NCBI RefSeq assembly: GCF_003443895.1
Contig: NZ_QQOA01000022.1
Span: 61,531 to 125,530, forward strand
Direction of reading: 5' to 3'
Length of the DNA: 64,000 nt
Source of the DNA: Paraburkholderia phosphatilytica
GTDB taxonomy: Bacteria > Pseudomonadota > Gammaproteobacteria > Burkholderiales > Burkholderiaceae
In this document: positions 25,841 to 34,944 of the stretch, piece by piece
How positions within the stretch are numbered: the stretch's first letter is position 1
How the letters are laid out: each line of letters begins with the position of its first letter
The notes under the pieces: model-generated
What the model was told of the DNA's origin: nothing
What the model saw: only the letters and a program-made list of their open reading frames with translations
Databases searched by the model: none
Translations under genes and position numbers: made by a program

Positions 25841-26155
25841 GATGATGTGCGATTCAGATTACAAAGTCTTCCAGCCTGCTGCTAACGGCATCCGCGCGCC
25901 AAACTTGACCCGGGACAAACACCGCTGCGCGAATCGCGAAGCCCGGCGCAGCATGACGCCACGTTATGGCGACCCCAACAATTCGGGAATTGCTGGCGCG
26001 AATATGGTCCTCTATATTTTTTGCCAGAGGGCCAGCCGGCCGGGACTTGCAGCACGCGTCGCGGTCGTCCGGCGCCGGCGCGCGGGTCGCGTGCCCCGGC
26101 GTTTGACATGAGCTTTCCTGTGCCCGCCCCAACCCATCGTTCGAGGATCTTTTTC
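25841..26155. other. Divergent intergenic region between chemoreceptor and binding-protein genes
   Basis: About 315 bases with no supported gene. A plausible sigma-70 promoter for the plus-strand gene lies inside (TTGCTG at 25990-25995, 17-base spacer, TATATT at 26013-26018), giving a leader of about 130 bases. Confidence 0.4.
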
Positions 26156-27199
26156 ATGAAAGCATTCAAGCGAGGTCTCGTGTCCGGTTCGGCGCTCGTC
26201 GGCATTACGTGGGCGGCCACGGCGCTCGCGGGCGGGCAGATCACCTTCGTGTCGCAGGGCGGCGCGTACCAGGAAGCGCAGACGAAAGCGATCCTCGATC
26301 CGGCCGCGAAGCAGCTCGGCATCACGGTCAACCAGGACAGCATTCCGGACGCGTATCCGGCCATCAAGGCGCAGGCGTCGGCCGGCAAGCCGATCTGGGA
26401 CGTGATCGACACGCCGACGTCGAACTGTCTGCGCGGCGGCAAGGAAGGCCTCGTCGAGAAGCTCGACTTCTCGAAGCTCCCGAACGCAGCGTCGATTCCC
26501 GCGGAATACCGCACGCCGTACTCGGCCGCGTACGAGTTCTACTCGTCGGTGATCGGCTACAACAAGAAGACGCTGAAGAAGATCCCCAACAGCTGGAAGG
26601 ACTTCTGGGACGTGAAGGACTTCCCGGGCACGCGCGCGCTGCGCAACGACCCGCAGACCACGCTCGAAGCCGCGCTGATGGCCGACGGCGTGCCGCGCGA
26701 CAAGCTCTATCCGCTCGACGTCGACCGCGCGTTCAAGAAGCTCGCGGAGATCAAGCCGAATATCGCCGTGTGGTGGACTTCGGGCGGCCAGTCGGCGCAG
26801 CTGCTGCACGACGGCGAAGTGGACATGGAGATGATCTGGAACGGCCGCGCGAGCACCGTCGCGAAAGACAATCCCGATATCGCGTTCACCTATAACGACG
26901 GCCTGCTGCAGGACACGCAGCTGTGCATGGTGAAGAACGCGCCGAACATGGCGGACGCGTACCGCTTCATGAACGCGGCGCTGTCGCCCGATCTGCAGGC
27001 GAACCTGCCGCTTTACATCGACTACGGTCCCGGCAATCCGGCCGCGTTCAAGACCGGCAAGATCACGCCGCAACGCGCGGCCCAGCTGCCGAGCGCGCCC
27101 GCCAACGCGGCGAAGCAGGCGCTGCTGAACGAGGAATGGTGGGCGTCCGATGCGGGCATCGCCGCCCGCGCGCGCTGGCTCAAGTTCATGCAGCAGTGA
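26156..27199 (+). CDS. Polyamine-type ABC transporter substrate-binding protein
   Basis: A 347-residue periplasmic binding protein of the PotD/PotF class. A signal peptide ends TALAGGQ, and the mature protein begins ITFVSQGGAYQEAQTKAIL, typical of this family. Internal motifs include DVIDTPTSNCLRG, KDFPGTRALRN and the late VKNAPNMADAYRFMN. Its membrane subunits and ATPase are on the opposite strand at 28.9-33.9 kb, so the importer is split around the GMC oxidoreductase gene. The ligand is likely an amine or similar small cation, by family. Confidence 0.83.
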   Translation: MKAFKRGLVSGSALVGITWAATALAGGQITFVSQGGAYQEAQTKAILDPAAKQLGITVNQDSIPDAYPAIKAQASAGKPIWDVIDTPTSNCLRGGKEGLVEKLDFSKLPNAASIPAEYRTPYSAAYEFYSSVIGYNKKTLKKIPNSWKDFWDVKDFPGTRALRNDPQTTLEAALMADGVPRDKLYPLDVDRAFKKLAEIKPNIAVWWTSGGQSAQLLHDGEVDMEMIWNGRASTVAKDNPDIAFTYNDGLLQDTQLCMVKNAPNMADAYRFMNAALSPDLQANLPLYIDYGPGNPAAFKTGKITPQRAAQLPSAPANAAKQALLNEEWWASDAGIAARARWLKFMQQ

Positions 27200-27200
27200 G

Positions 27201-28979
27201 GTGACCGACTATCTCGTGCTGGGCGGCGGCTCGGCCGGCTGCGTGCTGGCCGCCCGGCTGTCGGAGAACCCGGAGGTACGCGTCTGCCTCGTCGAGGCGG
27301 GCCGCGATATCTCGCAGCGCACGATGCCCGCCGCGATCCGCAGCCGCTATCCGGGCCGCGCGTATCTCGACGTGCGCAACATCTGGCAGCGTCTGACCGC
27401 GCTGATGGGCGCTGGAACTCCCACATCTCCTTCAACCGAGCGCCGCTACGAGCAGGCCCGCATTCTCGGCGGCGGCTCCGCGATCAACGCGTTGATGGCC
27501 AATCGCGGCGCGCCAGCCGACTACGACGAATGGGACGCGCTCGGCGCGCGCGGCTGGAACTGGCAGGCGTGCGCGCCGTGGTTCCGCCGCATCGAACACG
27601 ACTGCGACTTCGCGGGCGATCACCACGGCCACAACGGCCCGTTGCGCATCCGCCGCGCGCGGCCCGAACGCGTATCGCCGTTCGTGCGCGCGGTGATCGC
27701 TGCACTCGAGCAGCGCGGCTACCGGCATAAGGTCGACCAGAACGCCGCGTGGGAAGACGGCAGCTTCCTCGGTGCGTTCGCGGTCAGCGCGGACGGCGAG
27801 CGCATCCCGACTTCGGTCTGCTATCTGACCGACGACGTGCGGCGCCGGCCGAATCTGCGGATCGTCACGGATACGCTCGTCGATCGCGTGCTGTTCGATG
27901 GCACAAAAGCACGTGGCGCACGTCTGCTGCATGCCGACGGCAACCGCGAAGACATCGACGCGCGCGAGGTCATCGTCTGCGCCGGCGCGATCCACAGCCC
28001 TGCGCTGCTGATGCGCAGCGGCATCGGCCCCGCGGCCGAACTCGCGGCGTTGGGCATTCCGCTTGTCGCGGACCGGCCGGGCGTCGGCGGAAACCTGATG
28101 GAGCATCCGTCGATCGCGGTCTCCGCATGGCTGCCGCGGCGGCTGCGCACGCCGTTCCCCGACGAGCATCACGAGCAGGCGATCGTGCGCTTCTCGTCGG
28201 GTCTGCCCGATACGCCCGCCGGCGACATGCACGGCGCGATCCTGTCGCGCTCCGGCTGGCATTCAATCGGCTACCGCCTCGGCACGATCTTCTTCTGGGT
28301 CAACAAGTCGTATTCGCGCGGCCGGCTCGCGCTGGCTTCGACCGATCCGCACGACGAACCGCGCGTCGACTTCCGGCTGCTCTCCGACGCGCGCGATCTC
28401 GAACGGCTGAAGCACGCGGTCCGCTTCGGCGCGGCGACGCTCGCTGTACCGTCTGTGAAGACCCAGTGTGGGCCGGTGTTTCCGTCGAGCTATTCGCCGC
28501 GTGTCGCGAAGGTCGCGGTGCCGGGTATGTCGAACGCTTTGCAGCGCGGCACGCTCTCAGCACTGCTCGATATCGCGGGACCATTGCGCGGCTGGCTGAT
28601 CCGCCGCATCGTCACACGCGGCGTCAGTCTCGGCGATCTGCTCGAAGACGATGCGGCGCTCACGCGCTTCGTGATGCAATCGGTGGGCGTGACATGGCAT
28701 CCATCGGGCACCTGCCGGATGGGCGCACCGGACGATCCCCTCGCGGTCACGGACCCGGCGGGCGCGGTGTATGGCGTGACAGGACTGCGCGTGTGCGATG
28801 CGTCGCTGATGCCGAGCATTCCGTGTGCAAACACGAATCTGCCGACCATCATGATCGCCGAGCGCATCGCCGACATGATGGCTGCGGAAGCACGCGGCGA
28901 ACACGAAGCGGCCTCACCCGCTACGCCCGCTTCGCCGACCGCCGGCTCACCACCACACCCAGCACGAGACACAGCGTGA
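27201..28979 (+). CDS. GMC-family FAD oxidoreductase (choline dehydrogenase-like)
   Basis: A 592-residue flavoprotein of the glucose-methanol-choline family. The N-terminal FAD site is YLVLGGGSAGCVLAARL with the acidic VCLVEAG. GMC signature 1 is ARILGGGSAINALMANRG and signature 2 lies around AGAIHSPALLMRSGIGP. The C-terminal active site has WHPSGTCRMG and NTNLPTIMIAERIA. The start is a GTG one base after the binding-protein stop; no other start fits the N-terminus. It is probably co-transcribed with the importer and oxidises an alcohol or amino alcohol. Its last 59 bases overlap the convergent permease gene. Confidence 0.85.
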   Translation: MTDYLVLGGGSAGCVLAARLSENPEVRVCLVEAGRDISQRTMPAAIRSRYPGRAYLDVRNIWQRLTALMGAGTPTSPSTERRYEQARILGGGSAINALMANRGAPADYDEWDALGARGWNWQACAPWFRRIEHDCDFAGDHHGHNGPLRIRRARPERVSPFVRAVIAALEQRGYRHKVDQNAAWEDGSFLGAFAVSADGERIPTSVCYLTDDVRRRPNLRIVTDTLVDRVLFDGTKARGARLLHADGNREDIDAREVIVCAGAIHSPALLMRSGIGPAAELAALGIPLVADRPGVGGNLMEHPSIAVSAWLPRRLRTPFPDEHHEQAIVRFSSGLPDTPAGDMHGAILSRSGWHSIGYRLGTIFFWVNKSYSRGRLALASTDPHDEPRVDFRLLSDARDLERLKHAVRFGAATLAVPSVKTQCGPVFPSSYSPRVAKVAVPGMSNALQRGTLSALLDIAGPLRGWLIRRIVTRGVSLGDLLEDDAALTRFVMQSVGVTWHPSGTCRMGAPDDPLAVTDPAGAVYGVTGLRVCDASLMPSIPCANTNLPTIMIAERIADMMAAEARGEHEAASPATPASPTAGSPPHPARDTA

Positions 28980-29721
28980 GCGCAGTCAGCATCGTGCTGA
29001 TCGCCGCGATGGTCGGGTCGATTTCGTCGCGCAACGTCACGAACATGCGACGCGTGAGCGTCTGGTTCGGACCACCCGAGATGAACAGCGCGACGACCGT
29101 TTCGTCGAGCGCCTGAATGAATACGAACACCGCGCCGGAAATCACGCTCGCGCGAATCTGCGGCAAGGTCACCGTCATGAAGCTGCGCAGCCGGTTCATG
29201 CCGAGACTGCGCGCGACCATCTCCTGGGTCGCGTCGAACGTGCGCAGATCCGCGCCCACCGAAATCAGCATGTACGGCAGGCCGAGCATCGCATCGGCGA
29301 TCACGAGCCCCGTCAGCGTGTTGACGAAGCCCATCTGCGAATAGACGAAGAACACGCCGACCGCGACGATGATGATCGGCACCATCAGCGGCAGCATCAG
29401 CGCCGTGCGCACGTAGCGCAGGCTCCAGTGCGTGCCGTGCTGGATGCCGTACGCGGCCGCGACGCCCACCGGCGTGGCGATCACGACGGCGCCGAGCGAC
29501 GCGATGATCGTGGTGCGCGCGGCGTCCATCCATGCGGGGTTGCCGAAGAACGCGTGATACCAGCGCAACGACAGCGCGGGCGGCGGAAAGGTCATGAAGC
29601 GCGTGTCGGAAAACGACAGCGGCACGACGATCACGATGGGCAGCAGCAGGAACACCAGAATCAGCCCGACGGCGATGCCGAGCAGTACCCTCGACATGCT
29701 CAGATTGAAGGTTGGGTTCAT
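28921..29721 (-). CDS. Polyamine-type ABC permease (PotC-like)
   Basis: A 266-residue inner-membrane permease with about six helices. The EAA loop is EMVARSLGMNRLRSFMTVTLPQI and the N-terminus is LILVFLLLPIVIVVPLSFSD, both characteristic of PotC/YdcV. The start overlaps the upstream permease stop (ATGA), with GGGGG upstream. It pairs with the next gene to form the channel. Its 3' end overlaps the convergent GMC gene. Confidence 0.87.
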   Translation of the reverse strand: MNPTFNLSMSRVLLGIAVGLILVFLLLPIVIVVPLSFSDTRFMTFPPPALSLRWYHAFFGNPAWMDAARTTIIASLGAVVIATPVGVAAAYGIQHGTHWSLRYVRTALMLPLMVPIIIVAVGVFFVYSQMGFVNTLTGLVIADAMLGLPYMLISVGADLRTFDATQEMVARSLGMNRLRSFMTVTLPQIRASVISGAVFVFIQALDETVVALFISGGPNQTLTRRMFVTLRDEIDPTIAAISTMLTALTLCLVLGVVVSRRSAKRA

Positions 29722-30623
29722 TTTGCCCCCAGCGTTTTTTCGAGCGGAATCACGCGGCTCGCCGCGAAGAAAATCGCGAACACGCAGACCAGCAGCACGA
29801 GGCTCACCGCGCTCGCCGCGCCCCAGCTGTTGTAGAGCTCGACGTTCTGGCTCACCACCATCGACACCATCACCGAACGCCCGCCGCCCATCAGCTCCGG
29901 CGTGATGTAGAAGCCGAGGCACAGCACGAACACGAGCGTCGTGCCCGCCACCACACCCGACAGCGACAGCGGCAAAAACACCCGCAGAAACACGTGCAGC
30001 GGCGAACCGCCGAGACTCGCGCCGGCCTGCATCAGGTTCGCCGGAATCTTCTGCATGGCCGAGTAAAGCGGCAGCACCATGAACGGCAGCAGGATGTGGA
30101 TCATCGCGATCGCGGTGCCGAGATCGTTGTACGCGAGCTGCAACGGATGATCGATGATGCCGAACGACATCAGCGTGCGGTTGACGATGCCGGTGCGCTG
30201 CAGCAGCACGAGCCACGCGTAGGTACGCACCAGCACGCTGGTCCAGAACGGCAGCACCACCATGCCGAGCACGAGCGCGCTCAGACGCGGCGGCAATGCC
30301 GACGCCGCATACGCGACCGGATAGCCGAGCAGCAGCGTGACGAGCGTGACGATCACGCTCAGCTTGAAGGTCAGCGCGAACGTATCCCAGTACACCGACT
30401 GCGTGAAAATGCGCCGGTAGTTGACGAGCGTGAAGCCGTCCGCGTAGATGGATTGCCACGCGAGCCAGACGAGCGGCGCGACCAGCAGCGCCACGACGAC
30501 GATCAGCGCAGGCGCGGTCAGGAGCAGCATCGCGCGGTCTTCGCGGCGCTGATGGCGGAACGCGGCATCGACGATCGGTGCGCTCATTGGCGGCGCGCCT
30601 TCGGTAAGCCGGTTGGCGTGCAT
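29718..30623 (-). CDS. Polyamine-type ABC permease (PotB-like)
   Basis: A 301-residue permease with a longer cytoplasmic N-terminus and about six helices. The segment PFWTSVLVRTYAWLVLLQRTGIVN and the EAA loop NLMQAGASLGGSPLHVFLRVFLPL identify the PotB/YdcU class. GGGAGG precedes the ATG at 30623. It is co-transcribed with the DAO oxidase upstream and the PotC-like permease downstream. Confidence 0.87.
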   Translation of the reverse strand: MHANRLTEGAPPMSAPIVDAAFRHQRREDRAMLLLTAPALIVVVALLVAPLVWLAWQSIYADGFTLVNYRRIFTQSVYWDTFALTFKLSVIVTLVTLLLGYPVAYAASALPPRLSALVLGMVVLPFWTSVLVRTYAWLVLLQRTGIVNRTLMSFGIIDHPLQLAYNDLGTAIAMIHILLPFMVLPLYSAMQKIPANLMQAGASLGGSPLHVFLRVFLPLSLSGVVAGTTLVFVLCLGFYITPELMGGGRSVMVSMVVSQNVELYNSWGAASAVSLVLLVCVFAIFFAASRVIPLEKTLGAK

Positions 30624-30635
30624 GAAAGCCTCCCG

Positions 30636-31976
30636 TCAGACGCCCACGGCGTCGAGTAACTGATACCACGCGGCGACGAGCCGTACGCCCGGCGTGCGCA
30701 ACGCGAGAAACGGCACGGGCTTCAAGCCATCGGCCGCGAGCAGCGACAGTTCCGGACGTTCGCCCAGCGCAAGCGCCGCCGCGTGCCGGCCGAGCAGGCT
30801 CGCCATCGCGACGCCAGCGCCGTTGTAGCCGAGGCAGAACACCGTGCGGTCGTCCGCGCGGCCGATCTGCGGCAGTGCGCTGAACGTCATCGCAACGTAG
30901 CCCGACCAGCCGTATTCCACCTTCACGTCCGCGAGATCCGGAAACAGCCCGATCATCGCGCGTTGCAGCGCCGCGAGGCCATCGGTGCGCCCTTCCTTGC
31001 CGAACGCGTCACGGCCTCCGAACAGCATACGGCCATCCACTTTCCTGAACCACTTCATCATGCGCCGCGTTTCAGTGTAGCTGCGCCGCTCCACCATCAG
31101 CCGCGCATCGAGGTCGGCCGGCAGCCGTTCGGTCGCGATCATCGCGCTGCGAAACGGCACCAGTGCCTGCTGGTACGGCGCCGTCGCCGCGCCGAGATTC
31201 GAGTACGCGTTGGTCGCGACGATCACCTGGCGCGCGCGGACCGTCGCCGACGGCGTGCGCAGCAGCACGCGGTCGCCGTCGCGTTCGATCTTCGTTACCG
31301 GCGTCGATTCCCAGACCGGCACACCGCGCCGCACGAGGCCGGCAGCCAGGCCGCGCACGTAACGCAGCGGCAGGATGGTGCCCGCATCCTTGCCCAACAC
31401 GCCGCCGACGAATGCGCTGGAGCCCGTCTCGCGCGTCACTTCTTCGCGCGACAGCACCGACATCGACGTATCGCCGAGCGTCTGCCGCAGCCACTCCGCT
31501 TCAGCGCGGATCGCGTCGAACGTGCGCTCCGTATGCGCGCAGCGCAGGTTGCCGGTGTGCGCATAGCACGCGTCGTCGAGCCCGTATTCGTCGACCACCG
31601 ATTCGATCACGCGCACACCGTCGTGCGCGATCCGGTGCATCGTGCGCGCCGTCTCGAGGCCGTGAACGCGCGCGATGGTCGGGAACGACGGCCGGAACTT
31701 CGACGACACGACGCCGCCATTGCGGCCGCTCGCGCCCCAGCCTACCGTCTTCGCGTCCAGCACGACCGTCTCGACGCCGCGCCCGATCAGCGCATGCGCG
31801 GCGTTGAGCCCCGAGTAGCCCGCGCCGATCACCGCGACGTCGACAGTGAGGTCGCGCGCGAGCGCAACGCCCGAACTCGCGTGCACCGCGCCGCCCAGCT
31901 GTTCCCACAGCGAGCCGATGCCAGTCTCGACGGCCGGCATGCGTTCGTGGACTTCGCGGACGTGCATCTGGTTCAT
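30636..31976 (-). CDS. DAO-family FAD-dependent amine/amino-acid oxidase (PuuB-like)
   Basis: A 446-residue flavoenzyme of the D-amino-acid oxidase superfamily. The dinucleotide site is VDVAVIGAGYSGLNAAHAL with VVLDAKTVGWGASGRNGG, as in gamma-glutamylputrescine oxidase. The C-terminal FAD segment FCLGYNGAGVAMASLLG is also typical. It probably oxidises an imported amine or its derivative to an aldehyde. The start overlaps the HAD gene stop (ATGA). The downstream gap to the permease is 12 bases, so all belong to one transcript. Confidence 0.83.
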   Translation of the reverse strand: MNQMHVREVHERMPAVETGIGSLWEQLGGAVHASSGVALARDLTVDVAVIGAGYSGLNAAHALIGRGVETVVLDAKTVGWGASGRNGGVVSSKFRPSFPTIARVHGLETARTMHRIAHDGVRVIESVVDEYGLDDACYAHTGNLRCAHTERTFDAIRAEAEWLRQTLGDTSMSVLSREEVTRETGSSAFVGGVLGKDAGTILPLRYVRGLAAGLVRRGVPVWESTPVTKIERDGDRVLLRTPSATVRARQVIVATNAYSNLGAATAPYQQALVPFRSAMIATERLPADLDARLMVERRSYTETRRMMKWFRKVDGRMLFGGRDAFGKEGRTDGLAALQRAMIGLFPDLADVKVEYGWSGYVAMTFSALPQIGRADDRTVFCLGYNGAGVAMASLLGRHAAALALGERPELSLLAADGLKPVPFLALRTPGVRLVAAWYQLLDAVGV

Positions 31977-32686
31977 GCCGCGACGCGCAGTTCCGCTTCG
32001 ACTGCGTCCGCCAGACCCTTGAGCGTCGGGAAGCAGTAATCCGGCTTCGTCACGGCGCCCGGCACCGGCGTGCCGCCGAAGCCCTGCATGCCCTGGCGGC
32101 GCTGGATCCAGCAGGTCGCGTAACCCAGTTCGCGCGCAATGCCGATGTCGTGATACTGGCTCTGCGCGACGTGCAGGATCTCGCGGAACTTGTAGCCGAA
32201 CGCGGCCTGGCGGCCCTTGTTGTACGCGAAGAACTGCGGGTCCGGCTTCGCGACGCCGGTCTCGTCGGCGCACACGGTGTCGTCGAACGGATCGCCGAGC
32301 GTATGCGCGTACGCGGACAGCGCGACACGGTCGGCATTGGTCATCGCGACGAGGCGGAAGTGCTTGCGCAGGCGGCGCAATGCATCCACCGAGTCTTCGA
32401 ACGCGGGCCAGTCGAGCACGTCGCGCTGGAACGCGGCGGCCGTCTGCGGATCCGCGGGCAGGTCCAGTTCTTTCGCGAGCGACAGATACACATGCGCCAT
32501 TGCGTGGCTCGAGCGCCCCGGGAACGCCGCGCGGCCGCGGATATACGGCTCGAAGATCTGCTCGTCGCTCAGGTGCTTCGCCGCTTCACCGCCCAGCCGG
32601 CGCACCGACTCCAGAATGCCCTTCTCGAAGTGGATCAGCGTGCCCACGACGTCGAACGTCAGGACCTTGAAGTCGGAAAATTTCAT
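31973..32686 (-). CDS. HAD-superfamily hydrolase, type II haloacid dehalogenase-like
   Basis: A 237-residue hydrolase. Nucleophile Asp12 lies in LTFDVVGTL, with Tyr replaced by Val compared with the usual FDxYGTL. Later motifs are VAMTNADR (Ser replaced by Thr), VAKPDPQFF (catalytic Lys) and QSQYHDIGIA (acidic). The changes suggest a phosphatase or another hydrolase rather than a true haloacid dehalogenase. It is co-transcribed with a DAO oxidase, a pairing repeated at 56.9-58.9 kb. Confidence 0.75.
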   Translation of the reverse strand: MKFSDFKVLTFDVVGTLIHFEKGILESVRRLGGEAAKHLSDEQIFEPYIRGRAAFPGRSSHAMAHVYLSLAKELDLPADPQTAAAFQRDVLDWPAFEDSVDALRRLRKHFRLVAMTNADRVALSAYAHTLGDPFDDTVCADETGVAKPDPQFFAYNKGRQAAFGYKFREILHVAQSQYHDIGIARELGYATCWIQRRQGMQGFGGTPVPGAVTKPDYCFPTLKGLADAVEAELRVAA

Positions 32687-32753
32687 GATTCGTCATCCTT
32701 ATGAACAAGACGGTTGTTGCGGCGCGATGGGCCGCTGCAGGTCAGAAAACGGG

Positions 32754-33851
32754 TCAGGCCGCGACGACGATCGTGTCCTGCGGATCGATCACGACGGTCA
32801 TGTCGTTGCCGGGCGGCGGAATCCGGGTACGCGCATGGTGGCTGCCGGGCTGGCGCAGGCTGATCGCGGTGCCGTCCGCGAGCGTCGCGAACACGCGCAG
32901 GCTCTCGCCCTGGTACAGCACTTCGGTCACGCGGCAGCGCAGGCGGTTTACGCCGTTCAGGCCACCGCCGTCCGCCTGTTCGTCCGCGTTGTCGTCAATC
33001 CGCAGCTTTTCGGTCTGCACCGCGAGCAGCAGCTCCTCGCCGCGCGGCAGCGGATGCGCGGTATGCAGGACCGCATCGCCGAGCTTCACCGCGCTGTCGC
33101 CGGCGCGCGCAACGTTCAGCAGCGTCGCCTCGCCGATGAAGCTCGCGACGAAGCGGTCGCACGGGCGGTCGTACAGACGCTCCGGTGCATCGATCTGCAC
33201 GAGCCGGCCGTTGCGCATCACCGCGACGCGGTCGCTCATCGTCAGCGCCTCGCGCTGGTCGTGCGTCACGTAGACGATCGTCGCGCCCAGCTTGCGATGC
33301 AGGCGGCGCAGTTCGATCTGCATGTTTTCGCGCAGCTGTTTGTCGAGCGCGGAAAGCGGCTCGTCCATCAGGATCAGTTGCGGCTCGAAGACGATTGCGC
33401 GGGCCAGCGCCACGCGTTGCCGCTGGCCGCCGGAGAGCTGCGCGATGCCGCGGTTCTCGTAGCCGGACAGCTCGACCATTGCGAGCGCATCGGCCACTTT
33501 CGCGGCCCAGCCGCCTTTCGGCAGACGGCGTGCACGCAGCGGAAACGCGACGTTCTCGCCCACCGTCATGTGCGGAAACAGCGCGTAGTTCTGGAACACG
33601 ATGCCGATGTCGCGCTTGTGCGGCGGCTCGAATGTAATGTCGCGCTCGCCCACCCACACGGAGCCGGAGGTCGGCTTTACGAAGCCGCCGAGAATGCCGA
33701 GCAGCGTCGTCTTGCCGGAGCCCGACGGCCCGAGCAGCGATACGAATTCGCCCGGTGCGATGTCGAGCGATACGTCGTCGAGGCCCACCACCGCGCCATA
33801 ACGTTTCGTGGCGGAGCGGATGGATACGCCGGTTTTCGATCTTGCGTCCAT
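32754..33851 (-). CDS. Polyamine-type ABC transporter ATPase (PotA-like)
   Basis: A 365-residue ATPase with Walker A GPSGSGKTT, signature LSGGQRQRV and Walker B LILMDEPLSALD. A TOBE regulatory domain covers about residues 280-360. An in-frame start further upstream (33926) lies before the predicted promoter and is rejected; 33851 (MDARSKTGV) fits the family. It is the first gene of the minus-strand operon continuing to the HAD, oxidase and permease genes. Confidence 0.87.
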   Translation of the reverse strand: MDARSKTGVSIRSATKRYGAVVGLDDVSLDIAPGEFVSLLGPSGSGKTTLLGILGGFVKPTSGSVWVGERDITFEPPHKRDIGIVFQNYALFPHMTVGENVAFPLRARRLPKGGWAAKVADALAMVELSGYENRGIAQLSGGQRQRVALARAIVFEPQLILMDEPLSALDKQLRENMQIELRRLHRKLGATIVYVTHDQREALTMSDRVAVMRNGRLVQIDAPERLYDRPCDRFVASFIGEATLLNVARAGDSAVKLGDAVLHTAHPLPRGEELLLAVQTEKLRIDDNADEQADGGGLNGVNRLRCRVTEVLYQGESLRVFATLADGTAISLRQPGSHHARTRIPPPGNDMTVVIDPQDTIVVAA

Positions 33852-33890
33852 GACTCGGAGGTCCCGTGCAGAACTAGCGTCGTTGAAGAG

Positions 33891-33930
33891 ACTATAGGTC
33901 GATGACTTTTTGGCGGCAATTCCCAAATTG
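33891..33930 (-). promoter_or_regulatory. Promoter of the ATPase operon with overlapping LysR-type site
   Basis: On the minus strand TTGCCG (33914-33919), a 17-base spacer and TATAGT (33891-33896) form a good sigma-70 promoter. An inverted repeat CAATT-CCCA-AATTG (33917-33930) overlaps the -35 and lies between this operon and the divergent LysR gene, as expected for a LysR binding site. Confidence 0.6.
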
Positions 33931-33954
33931 TTGGATCGGGCATAACATCACGTC

Positions 33955-34944
33955 ATGCCGAACCTCAGAAAGAAGCTGCCGAGCGCCAACGCGCTCTTCG
34001 TGTTCGAGGCCGCCGCCCGCTGCGGAAACTTCACGCGCGCGGCGCGCGAGCTCTACGTGAGCCAGCCCGCCGTGAGCCGCATGCTGTCGCGGATGGAAGA
34101 CCATCTCGGCGTACGCCTGTTCGAGCGCGTGCACGGCGGCATCGAGCTCACCGAAAGCGGCCGGATCCTGTACCGCGCGATTTCCGACGGTTTTTCCGGC
34201 ATCGAATCCGCGATGCTCGAAATCGAGGCACGCGCCACGGGTGTCGAATCCGTCACGCTGTCCGTCTCCACCGCGTTCACCACGCACTGGCTGATGCCGC
34301 GCATGAACCGGCTGAACCAGGCGTTTCCATCCGTCGACCTGCGTTTCCAGCTCATTTCAGGCCGCATTGGCGGCCCGCTCGTCGACGTCGATCTCGGCAT
34401 GCGCTACCTGCCGGAAAGCGAGATCGACGAGCACAGCGTGCTGCTGATGCCGGAAATCCTGCTGCCCGTGTGCAATCCGCCGTACCGCGAGCGCGCGTTG
34501 CGCGACGATGCGGCGCAGCATGGCGACACGATCATCATCATGGACGACGGCGAGCGCGGCTGGCACGACCAGTTCGATGCCTTCGCGCAGCACCGGCGTC
34601 TTGCGGCCAGCATGCTGAGCTTTTCCGATTACGCGATCGTGCTGCAGGCGGCGCTGCTCGGCCAGGGCATCGCGCTCGGCTGGCTCAACGTGGTGTCGCA
34701 CTGGCTGATCCACGGCGCGCTCGTGCCCGCGGAAGAACAGCTGGTGATGACGAAACGCGTGTGCTATCTCGTCACGCCGCCGAACCGACCGGTGCGGCCC
34801 ATCGTCACGCAGATCCGCGAATGGATCCTGAAGGAGATGCGCGAAGACATGGAGAAGATCGATCGCGCGTATCCCGCGCTGGGCGTGGCGGAGACGCTGG
34901 CCGGATCCGGCCACGCGGGGTGGCCGGTCGCCGCTCACATGTAG
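33955..34944 (+). CDS. LysR-family regulator (GcvA-like)
   Basis: A 329-residue regulator with an N-terminal helix-turn-helix (LFVFEAAARCGNFTRAARELYVSQPAVSRMLSRMEDHLG), as in GcvA-type LysR proteins. The effector domain begins LSVSTAFTTHWLMPRMNRL. It is divergent from the polyamine-type importer operon with about 100 bases between, and an inverted repeat overlaps that promoter, so it very likely controls the operon. Its last ten bases overlap the convergent toxin gene. Confidence 0.87.
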   Translation: MPNLRKKLPSANALFVFEAAARCGNFTRAARELYVSQPAVSRMLSRMEDHLGVRLFERVHGGIELTESGRILYRAISDGFSGIESAMLEIEARATGVESVTLSVSTAFTTHWLMPRMNRLNQAFPSVDLRFQLISGRIGGPLVDVDLGMRYLPESEIDEHSVLLMPEILLPVCNPPYRERALRDDAAQHGDTIIIMDDGERGWHDQFDAFAQHRRLAASMLSFSDYAIVLQAALLGQGIALGWLNVVSHWLIHGALVPAEEQLVMTKRVCYLVTPPNRPVRPIVTQIREWILKEMREDMEKIDRAYPALGVAETLAGSGHAGWPVAAHM

